From Ophiostoma sp. CBS 140.51 (Eukaryota; Ascomycota; Sordariomycetes; Ophiostomatales; Ophiostomataceae), in the NCBI GenBank assembly GCA_029298735.1, contig JANSLP010000227.1, positions 1 to 55,025 of the forward strand: a stretch of DNA of 55,025 nucleotides, given 5' to 3'. Of this stretch, positions 45,625 through 55,025 are shown piece by piece (the first letter of the stretch is position 1; every line of letters starts with the position of its first letter). Position numbers and translations under genes: made by a program. Under the pieces are notes generated by a model, which saw nothing but the letters and a program-made list of their open reading frames with translations, made no database searches and was not told the origin of the DNA.

Positions 45625-47625
45625 TTAGACAGAACCTTCCTCACGGCGGACCTTGTTGTCTGAGCCATTGGGGCTGCTGAAGCTGCTGATACTGCTGCTG
45701 CCGCCGCGACCTAGTCGTGCCCACACGCGGCTTGTCAGCTTCCGGTCCAGCTGCGGCAAGAACAGACTGTACAAGAAGAAGGGGATAAGCACCACGAGAG
45801 CAAACAGAAAAATGAACCGCCAACCATTGGCTGCGGCTGTCAGCTCAGCATTAATCGTGGCGTCCAGAATGGCATCCGTCATGCCCTTGACCTGGTCAAA
45901 GAACACAGAGTTAGGGGCACCGCCCTGGGTGGCCGTGACGGCGGCAAACAAATCGGGGAGCTCATCCTGGGGGAGACCAGCAGCGACAGCAGCAGCAGAA
46001 ACGTCGGCTTGGAGGACATTGGCAAAGCGGACGCCATACTAAACTGTTAGTAAGTGAACATCAAAGGGAGGAGGTACTAAGGAAGACTCACAATAGTCTG
46101 AAAGACAGCAAGGAAAATGGCAAAGACGATGCTGCGCAGAGATGCCGCGCCGCCAACAGCAAGGCCCATATCGCGCCGGTGCAGCTGTAGAGCACACGCC
46201 GTGTGGCTCACGACCATACCATAACCCTCACCGAGAGCAGACACAACAAACAGGGCCACCATCAGAGCATGGTTGCTGTTGTTGGCCGCGTTGAGTGGAT
46301 ACAGGCCCGTGCACTGGACAAACATGGCCGCCGCCATTTGCCACTTGACGAGCCGAGGACGGAACACGCCCAGACCGACGATGGCCAGGATCCAGCCGCC
46401 GGCAATGCCCGCTGGCCACACGGAGACATCCCAACCAAGCTTCATGCCAGCCTCCATGTAGACAGTCCGGAATCCAGCCGTCGATGTAATGGGCACAAAC
46501 CACAAAAACAGAGAGTTGAATGAGCACACGGCAACCCAGCTCCAGGCCGACCACTCGCGGATGACATAACTCGGGACAGCCGTGTAAGCATTACCCCAGT
46601 GGAAAGTGTAGAAGAGGTACAGAATGAAAGCAATGCCAAAGGCCGTGATCAGGGCAATGGTCTGACCCGTCAGCCACGCGAAGCCGGAGCCGCCCCAGTA
46701 AGTCGGGTAGGTCAACAAGACGATAAACAGCGTCATGAGGACCAGACCGACCCAGTCCTTGCGTGGACCATTGTTTGTCTTGGCGTTCCAGGCGTCCATC
46801 GTAGCCTCGTCTTCGGCCTCGTCGACCTCGTCAACAACGCGCTGCGGGTGGTAAAAGACGAAAAGACCGACAGCCGAGACGAACGACAGGATGGCATTGA
46901 TCGAATACACCCATCGCCAGCTGTCTTCGGTGTGGAGCGTGAGAGCAGTGCTGATAGCCGGGCCCATGGCATAGAGCGGTGCAAGGAGGGAGCACGACAC
47001 TGCCACGACACCAAACCGTTGACGGACGGGCACCAACTCAGCCAGAGCCAGGAAGGGGCCCTGGACTTGCAGACTGGTACCGAGGCCAACCAAGACAGCG
47101 ATGCCGGAGATGGCAGTCGGCTGCGTAACTGGGACGCGGCCACTGGCCAGGAAACCGATGAAAGCCAACAGGTTGCAAGCAATAAACGGCCAGCGGCGGC
47201 CAACATAATCAGTCAAGCGGCCAAAGAAGAAACAGGCGGCCGTATGCGAGAACATGAGCGTGGGGAAGGCCCAGACGGTGTCGGCAGTACCAAAGGCAGC
47301 GGGGACGGCGCCTTGGAGCTGGTTCCAGGAGACGGTGAGGCCAAGCATGGCAGCGTAGAAGCCGAAAGAGGTGGACTAAAGGAGGGTGTGTCAATAGAAA
47401 TCAGTAAGAGAAACTAGTTAATTAAGACTGACTATGGTATAAACTCACAACTAGGACGCCATAAAAGCTCAGAGTGCGGAAGGGAGAAGGCTGCTCCTCA
47501 TTGTATGAGATGCTCGGGCGCGGTGTGGTGCCGACTCCAGCATCTTCGAGATACTCGACCGGCTTACTGGCACACGGCACGACGATGTCGTCGGCGCCCA
47601 CCGTCTTTTCTTCGAGGGTGGTCAT
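45625..47625 (-). CDS. TRI12-type MFS transporter, third copy, three exons, 624 aa
   Basis: Exons on the minus strand are 47449-47625, 46092-47375 and 45625-46038. Introns are 73 nt (GTGAGT to TTTAG) and 53 nt (GTGAGT, CTAAC branch site, TTTAG). Both are phase 0 and restore one frame: GVLV joins STSFGFYAAMLGLTVSWN, and FQTI joins YGVRFANVL. The product is a plasma-membrane major facilitator. The N-terminal 50 residues are cytosolic. Motif A after helix 2 is GRLTDYVGRRWPF. A charged central loop (DEVDEAEDEATMDAWN) separates the halves, and the final helix (RFIFLFALVVLIPFFLYSLF) is followed by a Ser-rich cytosolic tail. It has introns, unlike the two transporters at 21-25 kb, and differs strongly from them. 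Substrate unknown; siderophore, toxin or drug efflux are all possible. Confidence 0.88.
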
Positions 47626-47785
47626 GTCGGAGATGTTGTCAGTATACTGTTGTGTTGTCGGGTTATTGGTGATGGGTCAATTATAGTATAATGATGTCGT
47701 CTGCGTTGACTGTCTACTCTTGGCGATAAAGAGAGAGATGGGAAACAAGAAACGGATGGTAATTCCCATTGGGCATTCCAAGAAG

Positions 47786-47796
47786 CTTTATATACA
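47786..47796 (-). promoter_or_regulatory. Candidate TATA box of the third transporter
   Basis: The minus strand reads TGTATATAAAG about 165 bp upstream of the start codon at 47625. This is a good match to a TATA element; inference from sequence only. Confidence 0.4.
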
Positions 47797-48381
47797 CCAA
47801 TATCGACTTTGACTTTAGTTTCTACGTCTCACTCTTTCTCCTCGCTAAGCTACCCTCATTTCAGGAGACAGCTGTCTTTGTTGACATCCCTATTGTGCTC
47901 GGAAACATGGACGCGTTTTCTCTCTTCTCTTTCCCGGCTAGGGCTCGACGATCGACATCAAGACTTATATCTTGTCCTGCAAAACTACGGGGAAAACGCC
48001 ACATATTGGGCACAGACTGGGCATGATCCTTATCTTCCTTTGCCAACATGCAGTTCAGGCTTGTCTTCTTTTGGTCCTACTTCTCCTTGTTGCCATTTGA
48101 AAGAGTCAGTCAAAACTTGTCGATATACACAGACGCTCTTGTCAGTTTTTCCTGCATCTCCTGTGTTAGTCTGTTGATCGACCTCTCCTCTTTCCAAGAA
48201 GTACAAATAATATGGTCAACAATACGGGGAAGTCTTCTCCGATGTGAGACCTTGACGATGTGGTAAAAAGTCGGGCACGGTATGTGACATTCTCCGGGCT
48301 GGACCTCGGGCACAAAAAGAAACAATTGTCGATCCACAACTCGTTTCCAGCCGTCCTCAAGTCTTTTGTTCAAGCCCCTAG

Positions 48382-48408
48382 TTCACCCCATCTTCCCCAT
48401 GGGGTGAA
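48382..48408. repeat. Perfect 9-bp inverted repeat
   Basis: TTCACCCCA and TGGGGTGAA are exact reverse complements separated by 9 nt (TCTTCCCCA). The arms contain CCCCA/TGGGG, which resembles a zinc-finger (STRE-like) site pair or a small hairpin. It lies about 760 bp upstream of the third transporter start. Confidence 0.8.
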
Positions 48409-50836
48409 TACGGGGAAAGGGAGAGGGTCTAGGACTCTTTGTCCCAATACTACTTTCTTCCCGTCAGTGTGGTCACGCCTGGAAGTAGATATTGGGGTGA
48501 GTAGTATGTAGGAGGACTGGGACCAACTGCCAGCTTGGCACTGCGCCTATGCTCCATCCAGGCCCCTCAAGAGGAGGAGGATAGCTATGTGACCTACTGC
48601 CTTACCCGCGGAATATTCGTGCAGAATATGTTTCAATCTTTACGGGAATTTTCCGACAACTGGATGAGGGAACATCGATAGTAATGTCGTGACATCATAC
48701 TATCTTTTCGACAGTATTTATATATAAGGTGGAAGACCAGCTAAGGATATTAGTAGAAATCCCCATTTCTGTGAGATCGCCCCGTAACAAAATCGACAGA
48801 AACCGCGTCTATATACTTTCGAAAGCTCACGATACCTGTTCAAATACAAGAATAGCGAAAACGAAGCTACAAGGGAGGCCTACAATGGGATAACAAAGAA
48901 TATTATTCACAGTTTAGGGGACTAAATGAGCAACACGTTGATCACCCCATTTGTGATAATCTGTCGCCATGATATATACGGCTGTTCAGAATAGTCTTGC
49001 GAGGATCGTACACAGTGGTCTCGGTGACCATTTCCGTTGTGTTCATGCCCTTGCCAGTTGTCATTTGCCATATATGTGCATTATCGGTCAATATACTGCC
49101 CCACTCAGGCGTTGTTCTGACTCGACTGTGTTCTGACTCGACGTTAAGGCAGTCGTTCTGATTCTCCATATTCTATGTCAACTTCTACCCCAAAAAATGT
49201 CGATCTTCTTTGTCTGGGCGTTTGCATTTTCTTTTTGTATCCCCGCACAAAGAGAACAAGACCGCGGGCCCGCGGGCAGACAAAGTGGAATATGTGCGGC
49301 ATCAACCCTCTTCGGCCGCATTTTCCGACGAAGCCCGGAGAAGTCTCACTCTCAAGTCTCGGGGAGTGTTTCCATGTCTCTGGAACTATTCAAATTCTAA
49401 AGCTGCTTTATTTCTTCCTTCCTTTCTTTTTTTCCTGCAAATTGAATATGGTTCGAGTTTGACCACAATGCTGATCGGTCGTGGACAATATACTTCGAGA
49501 TTGAAACCAACCACATATGACAATGTTTGGCCGGGGGGTGTTTTGTTGAACCAAAAACAAATTGCAGCAGCACAGAATTTAGGAAGAAAGTTAGATGGCA
49601 TACAGTCTGAATCGAGAAAATAAAGATTTTTAACAAAGTGGTTTTGGACCTACCTACGATATTGTCGTGCTTCTACTGACCCTTCACGGCTATTTATCAC
49701 GTTCACTGCCTCATGATTCTCGAAAAATTCTGACACGTTAATTTTGGGCATTGTTAAAAGTGAAAAGTGAAATGATCTTCTTATCCACGTATAAACCCGT
49801 TTTCGACCCCAAAACTTCAGCCATCCCCTCATCATGTCCACGATGTCGTCGGCGGAAATCCACCACAAAACTGCCGAGATGGTTCGAGTCAGAAATGTGG
49901 CTGGTGAGTGTGGCTTGTAAAATCTGGCCAAGACCACCTGGTCCACTGTCCACACACGGGCCGTCAAACTCGCATCTTTTGGGCTGGAGCGCCGTTCCAC
50001 CCGCCAAGGGTCCAGTTGGTCCAGGCCCCTGTCCCACTGAAGGACAGGTGTGTCCAGTCCACATTGGGCAGGAGACAGTGGATAAACCGTCAATGCAACG
50101 GTACCAACGCTAACAAAATTGCAGGAGAGGAACAAGTGAGAAAAAGAAAAACACAATCTCCCCACTCCTTTTTCGCCCCGGTCGTTCCTGCAGTCTGTTC
50201 TGCACGCTCTTGCTGTTCCTGGACCTGTGCCTGGCGCTTGCTTGTCTTGTCCACCCATCCCATCGCCTGTCGCGATCTTAAAATTAAGCTTCCTTTCTCC
50301 TCCTTTCCCTCTTTAACCTTCTTTTCCTCGTGTCTGCGACAGCGCTCTTTTTCAACGACACGCCCACTCCTTTGCGTGCGTCTTGAAGTCGCATTTATCT
50401 GCAGCATTTGGATCTTTCATTCACCTGCAACAATGTCCTTCACCTCCAACTAGGACCTCTTTTCCACGGCGCACAGCCTCTCGATTTTGCGACATTGCGA
50501 AAAAGGCGCAATTTAAACGACTCGTTCGAACTTGACGGCACTCTTCTTTGACGCCCACATCTAGACGACAACGTCTACTTTTCTTCAACCAGGCCGTCTG
50601 CGACACGCGCCTCACGTTCCTTTCACGTCAAATTAACGATCAACCCGTTATTCGCATCTCCTTCGGACCGGGTTTCGCGCTCTCTTTTCCCGTCTTTTTG
50701 TTTCAACATTTTCTCTCCTTTTTGCTCGCTTTTCCCGGTCGAACCGGAACCTCGACGCTCTTTTCATCTACTTTTGACATTTCGCAACTGCAATTCCTCT
50801 CCGCCATCTCACTCCTCAACAACACCCCACATCAAA

Positions 50837-51658
50837 ATGCACTCTTCAATACGCGCTTGGGCATCGGCCGTGACGACTTTTGTCGCGACCGTCTCAGCCG
50901 CCACGACATCTGTCCCCGTCACGCCCCATGCTAGTTACTCTTCGTCCATTGGTGTCCTCGGCTGCAAGGTCAACACCAACCGCATCGCGTACTGGCCCAT
51001 GGCCGTCGACTGCAACAACATTTGCGTCTCCCTGTCGTACGAGGGTCGCCAAGTCTATCTGTTACGCATCGACCAGTCCGGCGGCGCCCACGATGTCAGC
51101 TACGACGCTTGGAACTACCTGATTACTGGAAAGTCTGCGACGGCCGACCCTACAGCTGGTGGTGCCATCCAGATGGACACGGAAAACGTCGACGCGTCCA
51201 AGTGCGCAGGACTCATCAACACTTCGGGTTCAAAGTTGCCGCTGAGCGCCGCCAACAGCATGAACTTTCTAAACAGCTGTCTCGAGAAGCAGGCGGACGG
51301 CAACGACAGCTGGGTGGCCAGCAACTATGTGCTGTACAACATTTTGGATCCCATCTGTACCTACGGCTACAACGAGGTGTGCACCCTGACAGACTGGCCC
51401 GACCAAAACCAGGCGACGTGTCCCAACACACTAGGCGACCCCGTCTCCTTGACGAGCCAGCCCGTGTACAACATTGAGTACCCGACGGGCAAGAAGGTGC
51501 TGGCAGGCTCGTCGGCATCCTCGTCTTCGGGTGCTACGCCCAACACGATTGTTGCAGCGTCGTCGGGCGGCTGCACCAACATGTTTACGTGCCAACCGCT
51601 GCTGTTCTTGGCGTTTGGCCTATGTGCTGTGCTGCAGTCTTTCTTTATCAGCTTATAG
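50837..51658 (+). CDS. Secreted, probably GPI-anchored protein of unknown function, 273 aa
   Basis: The intronless gene starts at the ATG that gives a signal peptide (SAVTTFVATVSA, cleavage near residue 21). The mature part begins with a compact Cys-containing domain, GVLGCKVNTNRIAYWPMAVD then CNNICVSLSYEGRQVYLLRI, followed by DQSGGAHDVSYDAWNYL. This arrangement resembles expansin-like or RlpA-like double-psi beta-barrel domains of fungal secreted proteins, but that assignment is tentative. Further Cys residues occur at about 128, 155, 182, 190 and 203. The C-terminus has a Ser-rich spacer (AGSSASSSSGA), a small-residue site near SGGC and a hydrophobic tail (LLFLAFGLCAVLQSFFISL) ending at the last residue, the classic GPI-attachment layout. 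It is likely a cell-wall or membrane-surface protein. It converges with the DUF1996 gene. Confidence 0.8.
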   Translation: MHSSIRAWASAVTTFVATVSAATTSVPVTPHASYSSSIGVLGCKVNTNRIAYWPMAVDCNNICVSLSYEGRQVYLLRIDQSGGAHDVSYDAWNYLITGKSATADPTAGGAIQMDTENVDASKCAGLINTSGSKLPLSAANSMNFLNSCLEKQADGNDSWVASNYVLYNILDPICTYGYNEVCTLTDWPDQNQATCPNTLGDPVSLTSQPVYNIEYPTGKKVLAGSSASSSSGATPNTIVAASSGGCTNMFTCQPLLFLAFGLCAVLQSFFISL

Positions 51659-52407
51659 CCAAAGCCTTCTTGCAGTGTTTGATTTTGCTTTCGGATGTCT
51701 TTGTTTTGGATGATATCACGGTTCGATGTCTTTGTTTTTGTTGTTTTGCTTTTGGATTACCCCCCTTTTTTCTAGCCTGCGTATTTCTTGGATATCCCCT
51801 ATTGTTTCTCTCTTTTCACTTCTTCCACTCCTTCACCATATTTTCTTCTCTTCTTACACTGCCTATCACATTGGCCACCGTTTATTACACCATGGCATCG
51901 GGCCATCTTTATATCTTGTTACATAATTCTCAGGGTCGAAGACGATCCTCTGGTACATAATTTCAAAATCTCAAAAGCAAATACCTATTTCGAGCGATGC
52001 ACACCATTTTACTGCAGCACAAGATTTCAAGTGCAACTGGATCTCATCCCAAGTCTCACTCGATCCTTTTCTTTCCTTTTGTCCCACTGTCTTACCCGAA
52101 TCAGCATCCGCATTCCACGTGGATTTACCTTGCATACGCCACATTGTCTCTCGCTCCCGTGCCGAAGATTCCAACGGGACAACATGGCTGTCTCTTATCA
52201 ATCTATTTACAACAACTTATCGTCAACGGTCGTAGCAAAAGACATGATTGAGACATAATTTGCTAATTTTGTCTAGAGCGATTATCGAAACAAAAGAGAT
52301 AAAACGGGCGGGCTGAAAGCGAGTACAAAATCAATTACAACAGCGCGTCGAACTGTACAACTCTTCCACGACCATTACGCACAACACACCACAGACGGTC
52401 AATTCGT
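51659..52407. other. Convergent intergenic region
   Basis: T-rich 3' flank of the GPI-type gene, then sequence with no frame of coding character. No gene is supported. Confidence 0.7.
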
Positions 52408-53468
52408 CTAGTTTACCTCCATACCCCCGGGCAGCGACGTCAGCCAGCTGTCCAGATCCTCCTTGACCTGCACCTTTTGGGTGCACTTGTTAGCCTGCTC
52501 AATCGTCTGCACTTTGAGCGTTGGGCAGTTGATCTTGTTGGCAAACAAATCGCTGTTGCAGTTGGCATCCATTGCGCGCTGCAGCGCGTCACCCTTCCAG
52601 CCAAAGACATAATCCGCGTGGTGCCCGTACCCGCTCTTGTCGCCAAACGACCACACAAACGGCTGCGTCCCGTCGGCCGGCCAGTCCGCCTTGTTGTTAA
52701 AGGGGCGCGTGTCCCAGTACGTCTCATAGAAAACCTGTGGGACCGACACCGGGTGCGTAGATGGGCAAGCACTGCCCGACGGATACGCCGTGTGGCTCTG
52801 ATGGTCTGGGCTATCCAAGTCCTTTCCGTTCCAGCAGGTCGGGAACCGAACACTAGCCATGATACCCGCCGGGCACGCGCCCTTGGGGAAATCCGTCGTG
52901 GCACCCGACCGCGTCATGCTCGACTGCAGGCATGTGAACGTGAGCATCGGGTACTTGCGGATCTGTGCTGCCGTGCGGAAGCTGGGGTCGCCGACGGTCA
53001 TGCGGAACCCGGGCTTGAAGGCTGTGACCTTGGCGTTGCCTGTTGTGAGATAATAAACAGTCTGGCCGCCCGTGGCCGCATTGAAGCCCAGCTCGTTGCC
53101 AAAGGTGCTGACGCGGCGGAACGTGCCGTTGCGTGCGCGGAAGAAGAGGACGGCCGTCCAGTAGTTGGAAAAGTCCTCAACAGGGGTGCAGGATGTGCAC
53201 GTGGCCGTGGTCGGCATGTCATGGACGGTGTAGTCCATGGTCGAGTTGAAGGCGTTGCCGCCGACGACCTGGTGCAGATGCGGCGACGGTGTCGTGCCAG
53301 GGTTGACGAGGCTGTGTTGTTAGCAACTATCCAGTACAATATAGCACGCGCTAGGACCTACGGATCAAGACGCTCGACGACGAGCTGTGAGCACGAGAAG
53401 CGGAGCGTCGTGGCGGCCTCGACGGTGGAGACGGCCGCCGCCGTAGCGAGAAGAGACTTCCAGTACAT
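52408..53468 (-). CDS. Secreted DUF1996 protein, two exons, 336 aa
   Basis: Exon 1 is 53362-53468 and exon 2 is 52408-53311 on the minus strand, with a 50-nt intron (GTAGGT donor, GCTAAC branch site, ACACAG acceptor). Splicing restores RLDPLVNPGTTPSPHLHQVV followed by GGNAFNSTM, the typical N-terminal block of the family. Residues 1-18 (MYWKSLLATAAAVSTVEA) are a signal peptide. The C-terminal hallmark GYGHHADYVFGWKGD is intact. There are many Cys residues, fitting an extracellular disulphide-bonded protein. DUF1996 domains are common in fungal secreted proteins, sometimes joined to WSC carbohydrate-binding domains, which are absent here. Molecular function is unknown. Length is usual for the single-domain form. 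Confidence 0.92.
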
Positions 53469-55025
53469 CTTGACTGGTCGGCGATTGGAAGACTGTTGTG
53501 TTGCTCGACGGTAGGTAAAACGATCGGCCAAAACTAGTTTTCTGACTGTTTTAGACAAGAAGGAGGCCAAACCGAGAAGGAGGAAGGAAAGAGAAGGTAC
53601 GAAGTGAGAAATTGGGAAACCTGGGGATATATCCCAGCCCAGTGACTGCCTTCTTGCCATCCACACCTCTCCACGGCCTCTCGTATATTTTCGGCTTCTC
53701 GGTTTACAACCTTGGCAATATATACAACGACGGAAAATGAAATCAAGACACTGACGAGGCGTAGTAAGGAGTTATGGCAAAATCGGCAGTGTCTTCCTCT
53801 CTCAAGTAGTCTCACGCCTGTCATTCCTGTTTCCTTCCCATCCTCGTGGCTTTGTATTTTCCCCGGCAGATTTGATATGAACTCTTGTGGTCTACTATTC
53901 TGGCAGATTCTTCCAGAGATATAGTGGTTGTCCTGGAGTCTTGATATATATGCGTCCTATTGTTTTTCTACGTGTCATATAATGACTGTGAGCCATCTTT
54001 TCGTTTCTCCGCATAAATATATCACGATCCAGCACTGATTCCTATTATAAAGCACGATGACGGCTGTGAGCGCCAATATTAGTGCAGTCCAAGGAATAAT
54101 CAAAATAAATACTCCGTGCCCCAGATGGGTCAATATAAATACAACCAAGGTCGTTGAACCGGGCGGAAGAATCACGGCCAGTCACGACCAATCACGGCCA
54201 CATTGACGAAATGCCGACCCTTTCCCCAGTGTCTCCATTTTCCCATATTTTGACGGGTATAGTCGAGATATATTGCTTTTCAAGGGGCAGGTGCACGTTT
54301 TTGCGGTTGATTCTGCACCCTTCCCTTTTCTCCTACGCACATGACCTCTGCGTCCGTCCTCGCCTCGTGCTGAAGGAATGCCGCAACTACCGTGGTATTC
54401 TCCATTTCTGATTACACGCTTGTCCGAACGACAAAACAACTATTTTACCAGGTGTGTGCTTCCATATTAAGTGGTGACTGGGCAGGCATTTAGCAGGAAG
54501 AAGATGTGAAGGAATATGACTGAGGAGGACTACACCTCTTCCTTTGATCCTTGCTTACCAGTGCCTGTCCCCCCACCCTTTGACCTAACTGTTGCTGTAT
54601 GCCGAATCCGAAGTGGCTTCGTCGAATAGACACAGAATATATTGAATCCTACACTCCGAGGGTATTTCGCCCTCTGTGGTGTACTAGATGACTAATGTTG
54701 CTTCATTCTACTCGGCCATTTCTCCAGACGTTTCCCATGACTTGCAAATAAACAGGCCAATAGTATGCCGTCCGAAAGAATACCCTCCACGTTTTCTTGA
54801 CTGGATGCACATGTATCCAACGGCATAGAAAGGGACTTTACATACGTAACATGAGATTTCAGTAATATGGCACATTTAACGACAATTTCCTCATGTCTCA
54901 TTTCTTTTTTTTCTTCTCTCATTATATAAACAAAGAACATGTTGAGCAAAAAGAAATAAAAGGGTTGATACAAAAGGTCGACACAGCTGCTCTCGATGAC
55001 AGATGGTGACAGATGACGACTGTCC
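53469..55025. other. Right-end intergenic region
   Basis: The first 250 bp is the promoter side of the DUF1996 gene; the minus strand carries TATA-like words at 53625-53635 and 53713-53723. The rest is AT-rich with short unconvincing frames up to the window edge. No gene is supported. Confidence 0.55.

Larger units (their letters stand above)
47626..50836. other. 3.2-kb divergent intergenic region
   Basis: The right 700 bp is CT-rich and fits the leader of the gene at 50837. The middle (about 48600-49200) is AT-richer, and a 75-codon minus-strand frame there (48942-49169) has no supporting features. A perfect 9-bp inverted repeat lies at 48382-48408. No gene is supported. Confidence 0.55.

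Noticed and set aside
48942..49169. 75-codon minus-strand frame in AT-rich DNA
   Set aside because: It is short, with no domain, no splice signals and no supporting context.

Overview
The window reads as chromosomal DNA of a filamentous ascomycete (Pezizomycotina, most likely Sordariomycetes). The evidence is short introns (about 50-160 nt) with GTRNGT-type donors and CTAAC-type branch sites, GC-rich third codon positions, CT-rich 5' leaders, and fungal families: Pho80/Pcl cyclin, TRI12-type MFS transporters, NmrA-like protein, DUF1996, DUF8035 and Blm10. I cannot name the species. I find no rRNA, convincing tRNA, CRISPR or intact transposon.

Layout. 1-12 kb is gene-poor: a small two-exon gene (1907-2220, minus), about 8.6 kb without a supportable gene, then an intronless Pcl-type cyclin (10836-12161, plus) behind a long pyrimidine-rich leader. 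12.2-17.6 kb is intergenic and holds a broken coding relic near 13 kb. An NmrA-like protein lies at 17620-18552 (minus). Two TRI12-type transporters converge tail to tail at 21.3-25.3 kb. A CAP/PR-1 protein with a C-terminal hydrophobic segment is at 28.3-29.2 kb. The largest gene, a Blm10/PA200 proteasome activator of 2027 residues, fills 32262-38399. An Arg- and Pro-rich DUF8035 protein follows (40112-42605), then a secreted SGNH/GDSL esterase (43868-45222, plus) converging with a third TRI12-type transporter (45625-47625, minus). The right end holds a secreted, probably GPI-anchored protein (50837-51658, plus) converging with a secreted DUF1996 protein (52408-53468, minus).

The genes do not form an obvious biosynthetic cluster. 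Three transporters of one family and four secreted or surface proteins give the window an export and cell-surface flavour, alongside housekeeping genes (Blm10, cyclin). The most informative details are in the splicing. The functional C-terminal Hb-Y-X tail of Blm10 exists only after a 54-nt terminal intron is removed. The DUF8035 C-terminus depends on a terminal intron. The first intron of the esterase is a stop-free multiple of three sitting exactly inside the catalytic Gly-Asp-Ser motif. I did not see a clearly undescribed multi-gene system; the more unusual non-coding signals are a regularly spaced G4-type array, a perfect ten-copy octamer and two perfect hairpins.
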